Origin: Nitrospirota bacterium
GTDB taxonomy: Bacteria; Nitrospirota; JACRHJ01
Assembly (NCBI GenBank): GCA_021785055.1
Contig: JAJYGS010000011.1
Location: forward strand, 1 to 13,597
DNA: 13,597 bases
Direction of reading: 5' to 3'
Part shown: in pieces, positions 5,717 through 13,171 of the stretch
Numbering within the stretch: position 1 is the stretch's first letter
How the letters are laid out: each line of letters begins with the position of its first letter
Program-made: the position numbers and the translations under genes
The notes under the pieces: model-generated
What the model was told of the DNA's origin: nothing
Seen by the model: the letters and a program-made list of their open reading frames with translations, nothing else
Database searches by the model: none

Positions 5717-7108
5717 TTATACATCGCGCGTGGCGCTTATTTCTATGCCGAGGGCGGCTATCTTGCGGTGAAGATTGCTGCGTTCTATTTTCAACACCTC
5801 TGCGGTGCGGGAGATATTCCAGTCGTTCTCCTTGAGCCTGCGGAGGATATAGTCCCGCTCGAACGCCGCCCTGGCCTCCCGAAGCGAGCCGGCAGAGTCG
5901 GCAGACCGGCTGCCGACCATGTCGTCCAGGGCCTCGTTCTCCGGCGGAGCGCTTCTTATCGGCGGCGGGACGTGGGTCGCTTCAATTTCGGCCCCCGGCG
6001 TCATTATGACGAGGCGCTCGATTATATTCTTCATCTCCCGGACATTACCCGGCCATGAGTATGCGGAGAACAGCCGGAGCGCGTCGGGAGAAGCCTTCTT
6101 GACCCTGCTTCCGCCTCCGGCGGAATATTCCTTGAGGAAATATTCCACAAGGAGCGGTATGTCCTCGCGTCTCTCCCGAAGCGGCGGGACTTCTATTGGA
6201 ATGACGTTCAACCTGTAATACAGGTCTTCACGGAAGCGGCCCGCCCTGATTTCGTCTTCCAGTATCTTGTTCGAGGCCGCAATGACCCGGACGTCCACCT
6301 TTATCGTCCGCATCCCGCCGACTCTCTGTATCTCCTGCTCCTGGAGCGCGCGGAGGACCTTTGCCTGGGTGCTAAGGCTCATGTCGGCGATTTCGTCTAA
6401 GAATATCGTGCCGCCGTGGGCCAGCTCGAACTTGCCCTTTCTCTGCGCGGTGGCGCCGGTGAAGGAGCCTTTCTCGTGACCGAAGAGCTCCGATTCGATT
6501 AAGTCTTCCGGTATGGCGGCGCAGTTTATCGTAACGAACGGGCCTGATGAACGGAGCGAGTATTTATGTATAGCCCTCGCAACTAATTCCTTTCCCGTGC
6601 CGTTCTCGCCGAAGATGAGGACGCGCCCGTTCGTCGGCCCGGCGCGAAAAATCTGCTCCCGAAGGGCGATAATCGCGGGCGAGTTCCCGATTATCGAGCA
6701 CCGGCCCTCGACCTTTTCCTTTAAGCTTCTGTTTTCTTCTTCAAGGCGGGATTTCTCCAGCGCGTTCTTTACGGTCAGCGAGAGCTTGTCCAGGCTTAGC
6801 GGCTTCTCCATGAAGTCGTACGCGCCCAGTCTCACGGCCTTCACGGCGGTGTCGATTGTCCCGTGCCCGGACATGACGATGACGGGCAGGGCGGGTGCGG
6901 CTTCTTTGAGCTTGGCGAGCGTCTCGATTCCGTCCATCCCCGGCATCCAGACGTCGAGCAGGACAAGGTCCGGGAGCGCGTCCTTGACGGACTTCAGCCC
7001 ATCCGCGCCGCTCTCCGCCGCGGAGACTTCATATCCCTCGTCCGTGAGGATGTCCCGCACGGACTGGCGTATCGCTTTTTCGTCGTCGATTATTAGGATG
7101 TGAGGCAT
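5717..7108 (-). CDS. ntrX: Sigma-54-dependent response regulator, NtrX type
   Basis: This 463-residue regulator has three domains. The receiver (about 1-120) has Asp8/Asp9, phospho-acceptor Asp52 in LLDVWMPG and Lys102. The AAA+ domain (about 138-370) has Walker A GENGTGKE (167-174), the sigma-54 contact loop as GSFTGA (214-219), Walker B GTIFLDEI (233-240) and arginine-rich FREDLYYRL (292-300). The Fis-type helix-turn-helix (about 428-452) has NISRTAEVLKIERSNLHRKI. It would activate sigma-54 promoters when phosphorylated by the NtrY-like kinase encoded upstream. The linker (385-410) contains the palindromic stretch encoding SRSADSAGS. The ATG follows the endonuclease stop by five bases. The nearest good ribosome binding site, AGAGGA, is about 15 bases away, so initiation may depend on translational coupling. 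Confidence 0.9.
   Translation of the reverse strand: MPHILIIDDEKAIRQSVRDILTDEGYEVSAAESGADGLKSVKDALPDLVLLDVWMPGMDGIETLAKLKEAAPALPVIVMSGHGTIDTAVKAVRLGAYDFMEKPLSLDKLSLTVKNALEKSRLEEENRSLKEKVEGRCSIIGNSPAIIALREQIFRAGPTNGRVLIFGENGTGKELVARAIHKYSLRSSGPFVTINCAAIPEDLIESELFGHEKGSFTGATAQRKGKFELAHGGTIFLDEIADMSLSTQAKVLRALQEQEIQRVGGMRTIKVDVRVIAASNKILEDEIRAGRFREDLYYRLNVIPIEVPPLRERREDIPLLVEYFLKEYSAGGGSRVKKASPDALRLFSAYSWPGNVREMKNIIERLVIMTPGAEIEATHVPPPIRSAPPENEALDDMVGSRSADSAGSLREARAAFERDYILRRLKENDWNISRTAEVLKIERSNLHRKIAALGIEISATRDV
5897..5917. repeat. Perfect inverted repeat in the ntrX linker
   Basis: The arms GTCGGCAG and CTGCCGAC pair fully around an ACCGG loop. It shares CGGCAGACCGGC with the repeat at 4674-4700 and is read in the same frame (Arg-Ser-Ala). 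It lies in the variable linker between the AAA+ and DNA-binding domains. Confidence 0.45.
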
Positions 7109-7113
7109 GGCTG

Positions 7114-7917
7114 TTATTTTATTTCCTCTGCCACTTTTTCCCTTGCTTCCTTGATTTTCTTAGGGGTCGCAGGAGCTTTTGGTTTATCTATTGCCGAGTT
7201 AAGTTTTACTATCTTTTCCCAGTCTATTCTCTTTTCTTCGATGCAATAATCTCGAATGAATTCCGCGGTAAAAGAAGTGATTATTTCCGCGTGAGCCTTC
7301 TCGAACTCCTCTTTTTTTTCTTTTGCCCTGAGGCCCAGCGGCTCGATTAGTTCTGTGTACAGGTCGTCTTCTCCCGATATAAAAGACCAAAACCGTTGGC
7401 CGCAAAATTTGGAATAATCTCCCTTGTCTGGCTTACGGTCTCTACCATAACAGCAGCCATTAACCGCTTCTATTGGTTCTTTATGCCCGCTTGTTCTAAA
7501 TATCTTTTTTGCGGTCTTGAAAGCTTCTCGCAATTTTTTTATTTGTTCGCTGTTGCCCCAGTTTGGACCGGATTTTACGGCGACTATATATCGCGTACCA
7601 CTTAAATCGAATTCCAAGTCTAATCCAGCCGTGGTTGATTTTCGCCCGCCATGAACTCTTTCGCAAATAAAAATAGCCAATCCTTCTAAAAAATCGCCAA
7701 ACATCGTTTCTTCCTGTGAGGATAAATGAGCATCTAAAAGAGTGCGCACCATTACCTCCGGAGTAAGAATATGCTTGGCTTTAAAAAGATAAGGGTTTTT
7801 CCTTTTCAGAATGTCAGAGAGTTTTAACTTCGCAAGGCTGTTTAATCTTGCCTTGTGAAAAGAGCCGATATTATCCTCAACGTATTTTTTTACTTGCGAA
7901 AGATTTATTGGCGGCAT
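7114..7917 (-). CDS. Type II restriction endonuclease, PmeII/Eco47II-like
   Basis: This 267-residue protein contains stretches I associate with PmeII-family type II endonucleases: RKNPYLFKAKHILTPE (39-54), LDAHLSSQEETMFGDFLEGL (61-80), VAVKSGPNWGN (112-122), AVNGCCYGRD (151-160) and FCGQRFWSFISG (171-182). A PD-(D/E)XK-type core is likely, with Asp100/Glu102 and Lys115, although the residue two before Lys is Ala rather than acidic. It would cut unmethylated DNA at the site protected by the adjacent methyltransferase; the site itself cannot be read from sequence. The gene overlaps the methyltransferase 3' end by 13 bases, which suggests translational coupling. The C-terminal 23 residues are Lys/Ala/Pro-rich and may be an extra tail. 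Base composition is clearly lower in GC than the flanks (22 of 60 at 7681-7740), which points to horizontal transfer. Confidence 0.75.
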   Translation of the reverse strand: MPPINLSQVKKYVEDNIGSFHKARLNSLAKLKLSDILKRKNPYLFKAKHILTPEVMVRTLLDAHLSSQEETMFGDFLEGLAIFICERVHGGRKSTTAGLDLEFDLSGTRYIVAVKSGPNWGNSEQIKKLREAFKTAKKIFRTSGHKEPIEAVNGCCYGRDRKPDKGDYSKFCGQRFWSFISGEDDLYTELIEPLGLRAKEKKEEFEKAHAEIITSFTAEFIRDYCIEEKRIDWEKIVKLNSAIDKPKAPATPKKIKEAREKVAEEIK

Positions 7918-8795
7918 AAGTCCTCTGTGGCCTGGTTATAATATGTTTCCTGTATCTCGACGCCGATTGAATTCCGGCCCATTCTTTTTGCGACTCGAAG
8001 CGTGGTTCCCGAGCCCATGAAAGGATCGAGCACCCAATCATTTTTCCCGGTGAATAGTTTTATAAACCATTCCGGTAGCGCTTCCGGAAAGACCGCGCTG
8101 TGATTTTTATTTCCGCATTCCGTTGCCATATGCAAGACGTTGGTAGGATAGGCTTTATCTCTACCCAACCAGTTAGAGATGTTTTTCCCGAAACCGTTTC
8201 CAACTTTTGAGTTGTCTCGCCGTTTATCCGTTTCGCTAAGATTTCTTAGGCGCGCTTTAGCCCACTCTCCGGTTGGAACCATTACTTCTTCCTGATACAT
8301 TTTGAAGTTCTTCGCCTTATTGAACTGAAGAAGGCGCTCCCAGGAATCACGAAAGCGATTGGGCCATTTTCCGGGATAACAGTTCTTTTTGTGCCACATA
8401 TATTCTTCCGTCCAGAGCCAGCCCTGCCTCTTCATTTCAAGAATAAGCTCGAGGACGTAGGTATGGCGCTGCCCGTTATGAACGCGCTCCTTGATATTCA
8501 GAATAAAGGTGCCCGTGGGCTTTAAGACGCGAAGCAGTTCCTTGGTAATAGGCAAAAACCACTGGACGTATTTGTCGGGATGGATTCCGCCATAGGTGTT
8601 TTTACGCGCGTCTGCGTACGGCGGAGAGGTAACTATCAGGTCAACGGAATTATCGCTTAAATGCTTCAATTCTTTCAAACAGTCCCCAAGAATCAATTTG
8701 TATTCCACGGGATGAGAGATGGGTGCAGTTTTTTTGATTCTTTTATAGCTTCTTAATTTCGGTTCAAGGGTCGGCAAAAAAAGATTTCCGTTCAT
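7905..8795 (-). CDS. Type II DNA methyltransferase (beta class, probably N4-cytosine)
   Basis: This is a 296-residue amino-methyltransferase. Catalytic motif IV, TSPPY (56-60), comes first, after LGDCLKELK (36-44). The S-adenosylmethionine-binding motif I, DPFMGSGTT (257-265), comes near the C terminus, followed by SIGVEI. This order defines the beta class. SPPY is typical of N4-cytosine enzymes, while N6-adenine enzymes usually show DPPY or NPPY, so the target base is a lean rather than a certainty. HSAVFPEALPEWFIKLF (232-248) is the segment just before motif I. It protects host DNA from the endonuclease encoded next. A GTG at 8822 is in frame, but the ATG at 8795 has AGGAG eight bases upstream and is chosen. 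It starts 23 bases after the kinase stop. Confidence 0.88.
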   Translation of the reverse strand: MNGNLFLPTLEPKLRSYKRIKKTAPISHPVEYKLILGDCLKELKHLSDNSVDLIVTSPPYADARKNTYGGIHPDKYVQWFLPITKELLRVLKPTGTFILNIKERVHNGQRHTYVLELILEMKRQGWLWTEEYMWHKKNCYPGKWPNRFRDSWERLLQFNKAKNFKMYQEEVMVPTGEWAKARLRNLSETDKRRDNSKVGNGFGKNISNWLGRDKAYPTNVLHMATECGNKNHSAVFPEALPEWFIKLFTGKNDWVLDPFMGSGTTLRVAKRMGRNSIGVEIQETYYNQATEDLCRQ

Positions 8796-8803
8796 GTTAT
8801 ATT

Positions 8804-8808
8804 CTCCT
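8804..8808 (-). promoter_or_regulatory. Ribosome binding site deciding the methyltransferase start
   Basis: AGGAG on the minus strand, eight bases before the ATG at 8795, sits in the short gap after the ntrY stop. The in-frame GTG at 8822 overlaps that stop and has no comparable site, so the ATG is preferred. Confidence 0.65.
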
Positions 8809-8818
8809 GGAAAATTTA

Positions 8819-11014
8819 TCACCCCGCCGGAAGCTCTATCACGAATTTCGCGCCTTTGGGATTATTGCCTTCCGCGCGGATGTAGCCGCCGTGGTCGGCT
8901 ATGATGCGGCTCACGATGGCGAGCCCCAGGCCCGTGCCGGACTTCTTCTTTGAGAAATAGGGCTGGAAAAGCTTCTCCATGTCTTCCGGAAGGATGCCGG
9001 GGCCGTCGTCCGAGACGACTATCCGCGCGATGCGCGAAGCCTTGTCGTAGGCGGTTGCGACGCGAATTTCTCCCTTGCCGTCCATCGCCGTAACGGCGTT
9101 GTCGAAGAGGTTTAAGAACACGCGCTTTATCTGCTCGGCGTCCACCTTTACGGCGGGCATCTTTTCGTCGAATTCGCGGAATATCTCGATGTCCTTGTGC
9201 GCGCCGTCGAAGAGAGACGCGGCCTCGTCTATGATGCCGTGGATGTCGCTTGGCACCGGCTGGCACTCCGGCATCCTTGCGAAGCGGGAGAACTCGTCCA
9301 CGAGCGTCTTCATCCCGTCCACCTGCGTGATTATCATCTGCGTGCACTCGTCGATTATTTTGCCGTAGTCCTCCGCGCCTTCGAGGTATTTCTTCCTCAG
9401 CCTCTGCGCGGAGAGCTGAATCGGCGTGAGCGGATTTTTCACCTCGTGTGCGATGCGGCGCGCGACCTCCTTCCAGGCCGCGGCTCTCTGGGCGCGGATG
9501 AGCTCCGTCATGTCGTCGAAGACGACGAGCGTGCCGATATAGCCGCCCTGCGCGTCCCTCAGGGGGGAGACGAAGAGCCGGAGGTTCAGGACCTTCCGCC
9601 CGACGCCTATCAGGACTTCCTTCTCAATGCCGGAGCCGTCCTCGTTCATCGGGCCGATCTGTTCGCGGATTTCCTCGAGCTGGTGAAACTCGAATATGTC
9701 CCTGTAGCCCTTGCCCAGGACGCTTCCCGCGTCCATCCCAAGTATGCGTTCGGCGGCCTCGTTGAAGGTGATGATCCTTCCGCCGCGGTCTATCGTCAGC
9801 ACGCCGGTATTGACGTTTTCGAGCACGGTCTCCATGAACTGGCGCCTCTGCTCCAGGAGCTCGTTTGCACGGCTCAGGGTCTCGTTCGCCTGGTTCAGCC
9901 GGTGGCGGGAGAACTTCAGGTCGCGCGTCATTCGCTTGAAGGAGTCCACGAGAACGCCTATCTCGTCGCTTGCGGATACGTCTATTTGCACTTCATAGTC
10001 GCCCTTGGATATCCTGTCCGCGGCCTCGGCAAGCTTTGTGATGGGCACGGTGATGATGCGCGAGAGATACAGGCCGAACCACAGCGCTGCGAAGAGTATT
10101 ACGAGGGTTATGAGCATGAAGGAGAGCAGGTAGCTTTCCTTCAGGGGGTTCTTGAACGTGCGCAGGCTCCAGTAATGCTCGTAGAACATCGAAACGTCGA
10201 GGAGGTTCGCGGACATCGCGGACGGCAGGATATAGCTTGCGACGACGACCCCGGCGGGCCTGCCCGAACGGTCTTTGAATACGGCCGCACCGCTTACGAC
10301 CTCGCGCGAACGCCTTACCATGGAGGCTGAAACCGGTCTCCCTTCCTTCAGGGCCTTTTCGATAAACTTCCCGTCCGCCCGCGCCCAGGAAAGGCCGCCG
10401 CGCCCGGCTACAGCCACAAGCTTCTTTTTCCTGGAATAGACCTCGACCATATCCACCCGGTACCTCGCCCTCGCCTTCACGGAAAGCGCATTATAATCGA
10501 CCGGGTTTTTGCTTCCTGAAAGAGAACCGGCAAGCCGAAGGGCCGATTGCAGGGCGTCCCTGGTCTTTTCCTCCTTGTATGTGCGCGCTATGGAGATGGA
10601 GTCCAGGACGGCGCGTTCGATGCGCGGGCCGAACCAGTTCTTTACGCTCCCGGACAGAAGTCCGTTTGCTGCGACGAAAAGCAGGGCAGCCGGGACGATG
10701 GACAGACCGATGAAGGCCGCCACCAGCTTTGTCTTGAACCCCGCGCCGAAGGGGCTTTTTTTCTTCTCGAAATATATCTTGGCAAGCTGGCGGCCAATCA
10801 GGAGCAGGAGCACAACAAGCAGGATAACATTGACGTTTAAGAGGCCGAGCGTTATCACGTTGCCGAGGAGCGGCCTGTGCTGGCGGGATTTCAGGATTAT
10901 CTCAACCGCAGTCGCGGCGACGGTCAGAAGCAGAAAACCGGCGATGACGACAAGCGTCCGAAGACCCCTGGAAGGCCCTGGACGAGGCGTTGGCGGGGGA
11001 GATGAGTCAGGCAT
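8819..11014 (-). CDS. ntrY: NtrY-type membrane sensor histidine kinase
   Basis: This 731-residue kinase has three N-terminal membrane segments (about 20-41, 57-79 and 96-119), a periplasmic sensor region (about 120-295) and a fourth segment (296-318). HAMP (about 318-372), PAS (395-505, with GVLTIDRGGRIITFNEAAE), the dimerisation/phosphoacceptor helix and the ATP-binding domain follow. His523, in RRIAHEVKNPLTPIQLSAQR, is the phosphorylated residue. NLFDNA (635-640), DDGPGI (669-674) and GTGLGLAI (693-700) are the N, G1 and G2 boxes. The order matches NtrY of the NtrYX nitrogen or redox systems. The cognate regulator is ntrX, separated from it here by the restriction-modification genes. The ribosome binding site is weak. 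The signal sensed cannot be deduced. Confidence 0.9.
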   Translation of the reverse strand: MPDSSPPPTPRPGPSRGLRTLVVIAGFLLLTVAATAVEIILKSRQHRPLLGNVITLGLLNVNVILLVVLLLLIGRQLAKIYFEKKKSPFGAGFKTKLVAAFIGLSIVPAALLFVAANGLLSGSVKNWFGPRIERAVLDSISIARTYKEEKTRDALQSALRLAGSLSGSKNPVDYNALSVKARARYRVDMVEVYSRKKKLVAVAGRGGLSWARADGKFIEKALKEGRPVSASMVRRSREVVSGAAVFKDRSGRPAGVVVASYILPSAMSANLLDVSMFYEHYWSLRTFKNPLKESYLLSFMLITLVILFAALWFGLYLSRIITVPITKLAEAADRISKGDYEVQIDVSASDEIGVLVDSFKRMTRDLKFSRHRLNQANETLSRANELLEQRRQFMETVLENVNTGVLTIDRGGRIITFNEAAERILGMDAGSVLGKGYRDIFEFHQLEEIREQIGPMNEDGSGIEKEVLIGVGRKVLNLRLFVSPLRDAQGGYIGTLVVFDDMTELIRAQRAAAWKEVARRIAHEVKNPLTPIQLSAQRLRKKYLEGAEDYGKIIDECTQMIITQVDGMKTLVDEFSRFARMPECQPVPSDIHGIIDEAASLFDGAHKDIEIFREFDEKMPAVKVDAEQIKRVFLNLFDNAVTAMDGKGEIRVATAYDKASRIARIVVSDDGPGILPEDMEKLFQPYFSKKKSGTGLGLAIVSRIIADHGGYIRAEGNNPKGAKFVIELPAG

Positions 11015-11045
11015 AGACTATGCTCGCTGGTTAAAAAGTGTGTCG

Positions 11046-11074
11046 ATAATACCACAGAGGGGAGAGAAATGCAA
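11046..11074 (-). promoter_or_regulatory. Extended -10 promoter for ntrY and the operon
   Basis: Minus strand: TATTAT (11046-11051), five of six, preceded by TGG, which matches an extended -10 element. TTGCAT lies 17 bases upstream (three of six for the -35). Predicted transcription starts about 25 bases before the ATG. It would drive ntrY, the methyltransferase, the endonuclease and ntrX together. It sits between ntrY and the stop of the MobB-like gene. Confidence 0.5.
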
Positions 11075-11110
11075 GAAAAGCGCTGCATGGCGGGATGTCT
11101 GCGAATCGCC

Positions 11111-11710
11111 TCAGGCCCGCGCCTTAAGGAGTTGCAGGATTTCTTCACCCGGCGAAATAAACCGCGCCATAGGGCATATCATGGCGGTCGGATTATGCCC
11201 CCGGAGCGCCTTTTCAAGCTCCGAAACAGCCCCTGTCGGACGGCCCGCAGCCTGCGGATTCAGGACGATTACATCCGCTTTTTCAAGGTTCCGGAGGGCG
11301 TCAGGCTTTATCCCGGCCAAATCCCCGTCCGTTACAAAAAACGACACGTCCGGCGTCAGAAGCCTGGCGGCTGCGTTGCCTTCGATTATTACACCCTGCG
11401 AGCCGGACCTATAGACCATGTCAAAGGCTATCGAGAGCGCGTCGGAAACGTCTCTCTCTCCGGCGCGCACAAGGATGACTTCCCCCGCCCCCGCCTCTTT
11501 TAGCGCCCTTGTGTCCTTGCCCTCGCGCATAATCTCGGCCAGGTCGTCCGTAACGAATACCATCAGGTCTGCATGGCTCACCTTTATCGCGGCGAAACCG
11601 GGGAGGATTTTTATCAGAAGTGCCGCCAGGAGCGTCTTTCCGACGCCGCTGTGCGAGCCGGAGACGGTGATTATTCGGGGATGACGGGGCGGGGACAAGG
11701 TTTCGTTCAT
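11111..11710 (-). CDS. MobB-like P-loop nucleotide-binding protein
   Basis: This 199-residue protein begins with a P-loop, GSHSGVGKT (18-26), then AAIKVSHAD (40-48) and GKDTRALKEAGAGEVILV (64-81). These match the MobB fold, in which the GKD, the EAGA and the following hydrophobic strand are conserved. IIEGNAAA (108-115) corresponds to the MobB EG strand. MobB assists molybdopterin guanine dinucleotide synthesis, but this gene stands without other moco genes, so a molybdenum role is only suggested. It could be another small GTPase or ATPase of the same fold. Residues 150-163 (NPQAAGRPTGAV) look like an extended linker. It starts five bases after the dehydrogenase stop, with no strong ribosome binding site, consistent with coupling. 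Confidence 0.6.
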   Translation of the reverse strand: MNETLSPPRHPRIITVSGSHSGVGKTLLAALLIKILPGFAAIKVSHADLMVFVTDDLAEIMREGKDTRALKEAGAGEVILVRAGERDVSDALSIAFDMVYRSGSQGVIIEGNAAARLLTPDVSFFVTDGDLAGIKPDALRNLEKADVIVLNPQAAGRPTGAVSELEKALRGHNPTAMICPMARFISPGEEILQLLKARA

Positions 11711-11715
11711 CGGTT

Positions 11716-12735
11716 TTAATTGAAAAACACCACTGCCTTGAGGGACTCACGTGCCCGCGCGGTAAGCCGGAAGGCGTCTCCGGCGGCCTCCAGGGGGAAG
11801 GTATGGGTGATTATTTTTTCAATCGGAATGGCGCCGGCGGAGAGTAGCCGCAGGGCCTCGCGCGTGTCGTCCGGGCCGCAGGAATAGCTCTGTATTATAT
11901 TGATTTCCTTGAAATAAAGCTTGTTAGGCTCAATTTTAAGCATCTCTCCGGGCGGCGGCGGAGTGAAGAACAAAACAGTCCCTCCGGGGGCCGCACAGGC
12001 CATCCCCTGCGCCATTGCAGAGGCGTTTCCAGGCCCAACCACGACCCTGTCCGCAGCGGCTGGAGCCGCCTCGAACTTTCCGGTTAGCGGCTCTTTGCCG
12101 ACATCCACCACCTCGTCTGCGCCGATTTCCATAGCCTTTTCAAGACGATACGGCACCATGTCCACCCCGGTTATATGCCCCGCTCCCATGTGCCGGGCCA
12201 AAGCCACGAAAAGCACCCCCATGACGCCAAGACCGATTATAATCACGCTCTCCCCGGGACGGAGGCCCAGGCGTCTCATGCCCTTTACGACGCAGGCCAG
12301 AGGCTCGACAAGCGTCCCGGCCAGAAAGTCCATATTTTGCGGGAGCTTGAGCGTGTCGTGCGAGAGGTTCACGGCGGGTATCTTGACAAATTCCGCCAGT
12401 CCCCCCGGCACTATATGCGAGCGTTTCCATGTCCCGCACAGGACATAATCGCCCCGTCTGCACTCCCGGCATTCCATGCACGGCGCATGGTGGTGGACGA
12501 ATACCCTATCCCCCACCTGGAAGCTGTTAACCCCTTCTCCAAGCTCGACAATTTCCCCCGCAGGCTCATGCCCCAGGACGAGCGGCGCCTTCTTCTCTAT
12601 ATACCACGGCATCACGTCGCCGGAGCATATCCCGCAGGCACCCATCCTGATGAGCGCCTCGCCCGGCCCCACCTCCGGGACGGGCCGCTCCTCTATGCGG
12701 ATGTCGTTAAAGCTATATAATACGGCGGCTTTCAT
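11716..12735 (-). CDS. Zinc-dependent medium-chain alcohol/polyol dehydrogenase
   Basis: This is a 339-residue member of the MDR family. Catalytic zinc ligands are Cys37 (in CGICSGD), His56-Glu57 (in GHEPAGEIVELG) and probably Glu144 (LVEPLACV), the latter as in sorbitol and threonine dehydrogenases. The structural zinc site is intact: Cys86, Cys89, Cys92 and Cys100. The nucleotide fold shows GLGVMG (168-173), and Asp192 at the end of the second strand favours NAD over NADP. It oxidises an alcohol or polyol, or reduces the matching carbonyl; the substrate is unknown. Residues 221-229 (FEAAPAAAD) look like a small insertion where relatives are shorter, and the DNA there repeats one from the FG-GAP gene. 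The start is three bases after the PIN toxin stop, with no ribosome binding site, so it is probably translated by coupling. Confidence 0.85.
   Translation of the reverse strand: MKAAVLYSFNDIRIEERPVPEVGPGEALIRMGACGICSGDVMPWYIEKKAPLVLGHEPAGEIVELGEGVNSFQVGDRVFVHHHAPCMECRECRRGDYVLCGTWKRSHIVPGGLAEFVKIPAVNLSHDTLKLPQNMDFLAGTLVEPLACVVKGMRRLGLRPGESVIIIGLGVMGVLFVALARHMGAGHITGVDMVPYRLEKAMEIGADEVVDVGKEPLTGKFEAAPAAADRVVVGPGNASAMAQGMACAAPGGTVLFFTPPPPGEMLKIEPNKLYFKEINIIQSYSCGPDDTREALRLLSAGAIPIEKIITHTFPLEAAGDAFRLTARARESLKAVVFFN
12055..12073. repeat. 19-base palindromic repeat shared with the FG-GAP gene
   Basis: AGCGGCTGGAGCCGCCTCG is identical to 3840-3858, about 8.2 kb away. GCGGCT and AGCCGC pair around GG. 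In both genes it is read in the same frame, as EAAPAA. Confidence 0.5.
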
Positions 12736-12738
12736 CTA

Positions 12739-13161
12739 TTATAACATTATCAGTTTCAGTGCATTTTCGATGAATTCCTTCGGGGTTACGATCTGGAGTT
12801 TCCGATAGCTTCTAAATGGAAAATGCTTGTTATTGCCGGTAATCAAAAAATCCGCCCCCGCATCCACCGCACACTCTATAAATTTATTGTCAGCGGGGTC
12901 ATTTGCAATAAGATTTAATCTTGTATTAGATTCTACACGCAGGGCCTCTTTGGACAGGGAGGATAAAACGGATAGCCCGTCATTTCTAATATGTCTGAAT
13001 TTTTTCCGGTTCAGCACCGCCTCGTATTCTTCAAATATTTCCACGGTCAGGCACAGCCTGATTATTCTCCGCCGGGCAAGTGCCAAAATAAAAGCTGGCA
13101 GACCGTCGCGATTAAGCAAGGCCGATACCAGCACATTCGTATCGAGGACGACCTTCAGCAT
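12739..13161 (-). CDS. PIN-domain toxin (VapC-like ribonuclease)
   Basis: This 140-residue PIN protein belongs to the group often annotated as PIN-family toxin component. The acidic metal-binding residues are present: Asp7 (VVLDTNVLVSAL), Glu44/Glu45 (EIFEEYEAVL), Asp91 (DPADNKFIECA) and Asp104 (GADFLITGN). Such proteins cleave RNA using Mg2+ or Mn2+. The cognate antitoxin gene ends ten bases upstream, giving the usual antitoxin-first order. No strong ribosome binding site precedes the ATG, so translation is probably coupled to the antitoxin. GC is lower than in the neighbours (23 of 60 at 12901-12960). The dehydrogenase starts three bases after its stop. Confidence 0.83.
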   Translation of the reverse strand: MLKVVLDTNVLVSALLNRDGLPAFILALARRRIIRLCLTVEIFEEYEAVLNRKKFRHIRNDGLSVLSSLSKEALRVESNTRLNLIANDPADNKFIECAVDAGADFLITGNNKHFPFRSYRKLQIVTPKEFIENALKLIML

Positions 13162-13171
13162 TAAAATGAGG

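Noticed and set aside
8822..8880. Internal promoter in the ntrY 3' end for the R-M genes
   Set aside because: Only weak, badly spaced box-like sequences such as TGATAA were found, with no convincing -35 element.
9250..9285. Sigma-54 promoter-like TGGCAC followed by TTGC
   Set aside because: The spacing is about ten bases instead of five, and it lies within the ntrY coding region.
9197..10330. 377-codon open frame on the plus strand opposite ntrY
   Set aside because: It lies fully inside the kinase gene, whose domains are unmistakable. The antisense product has no recognisable motif and no ribosome binding site.
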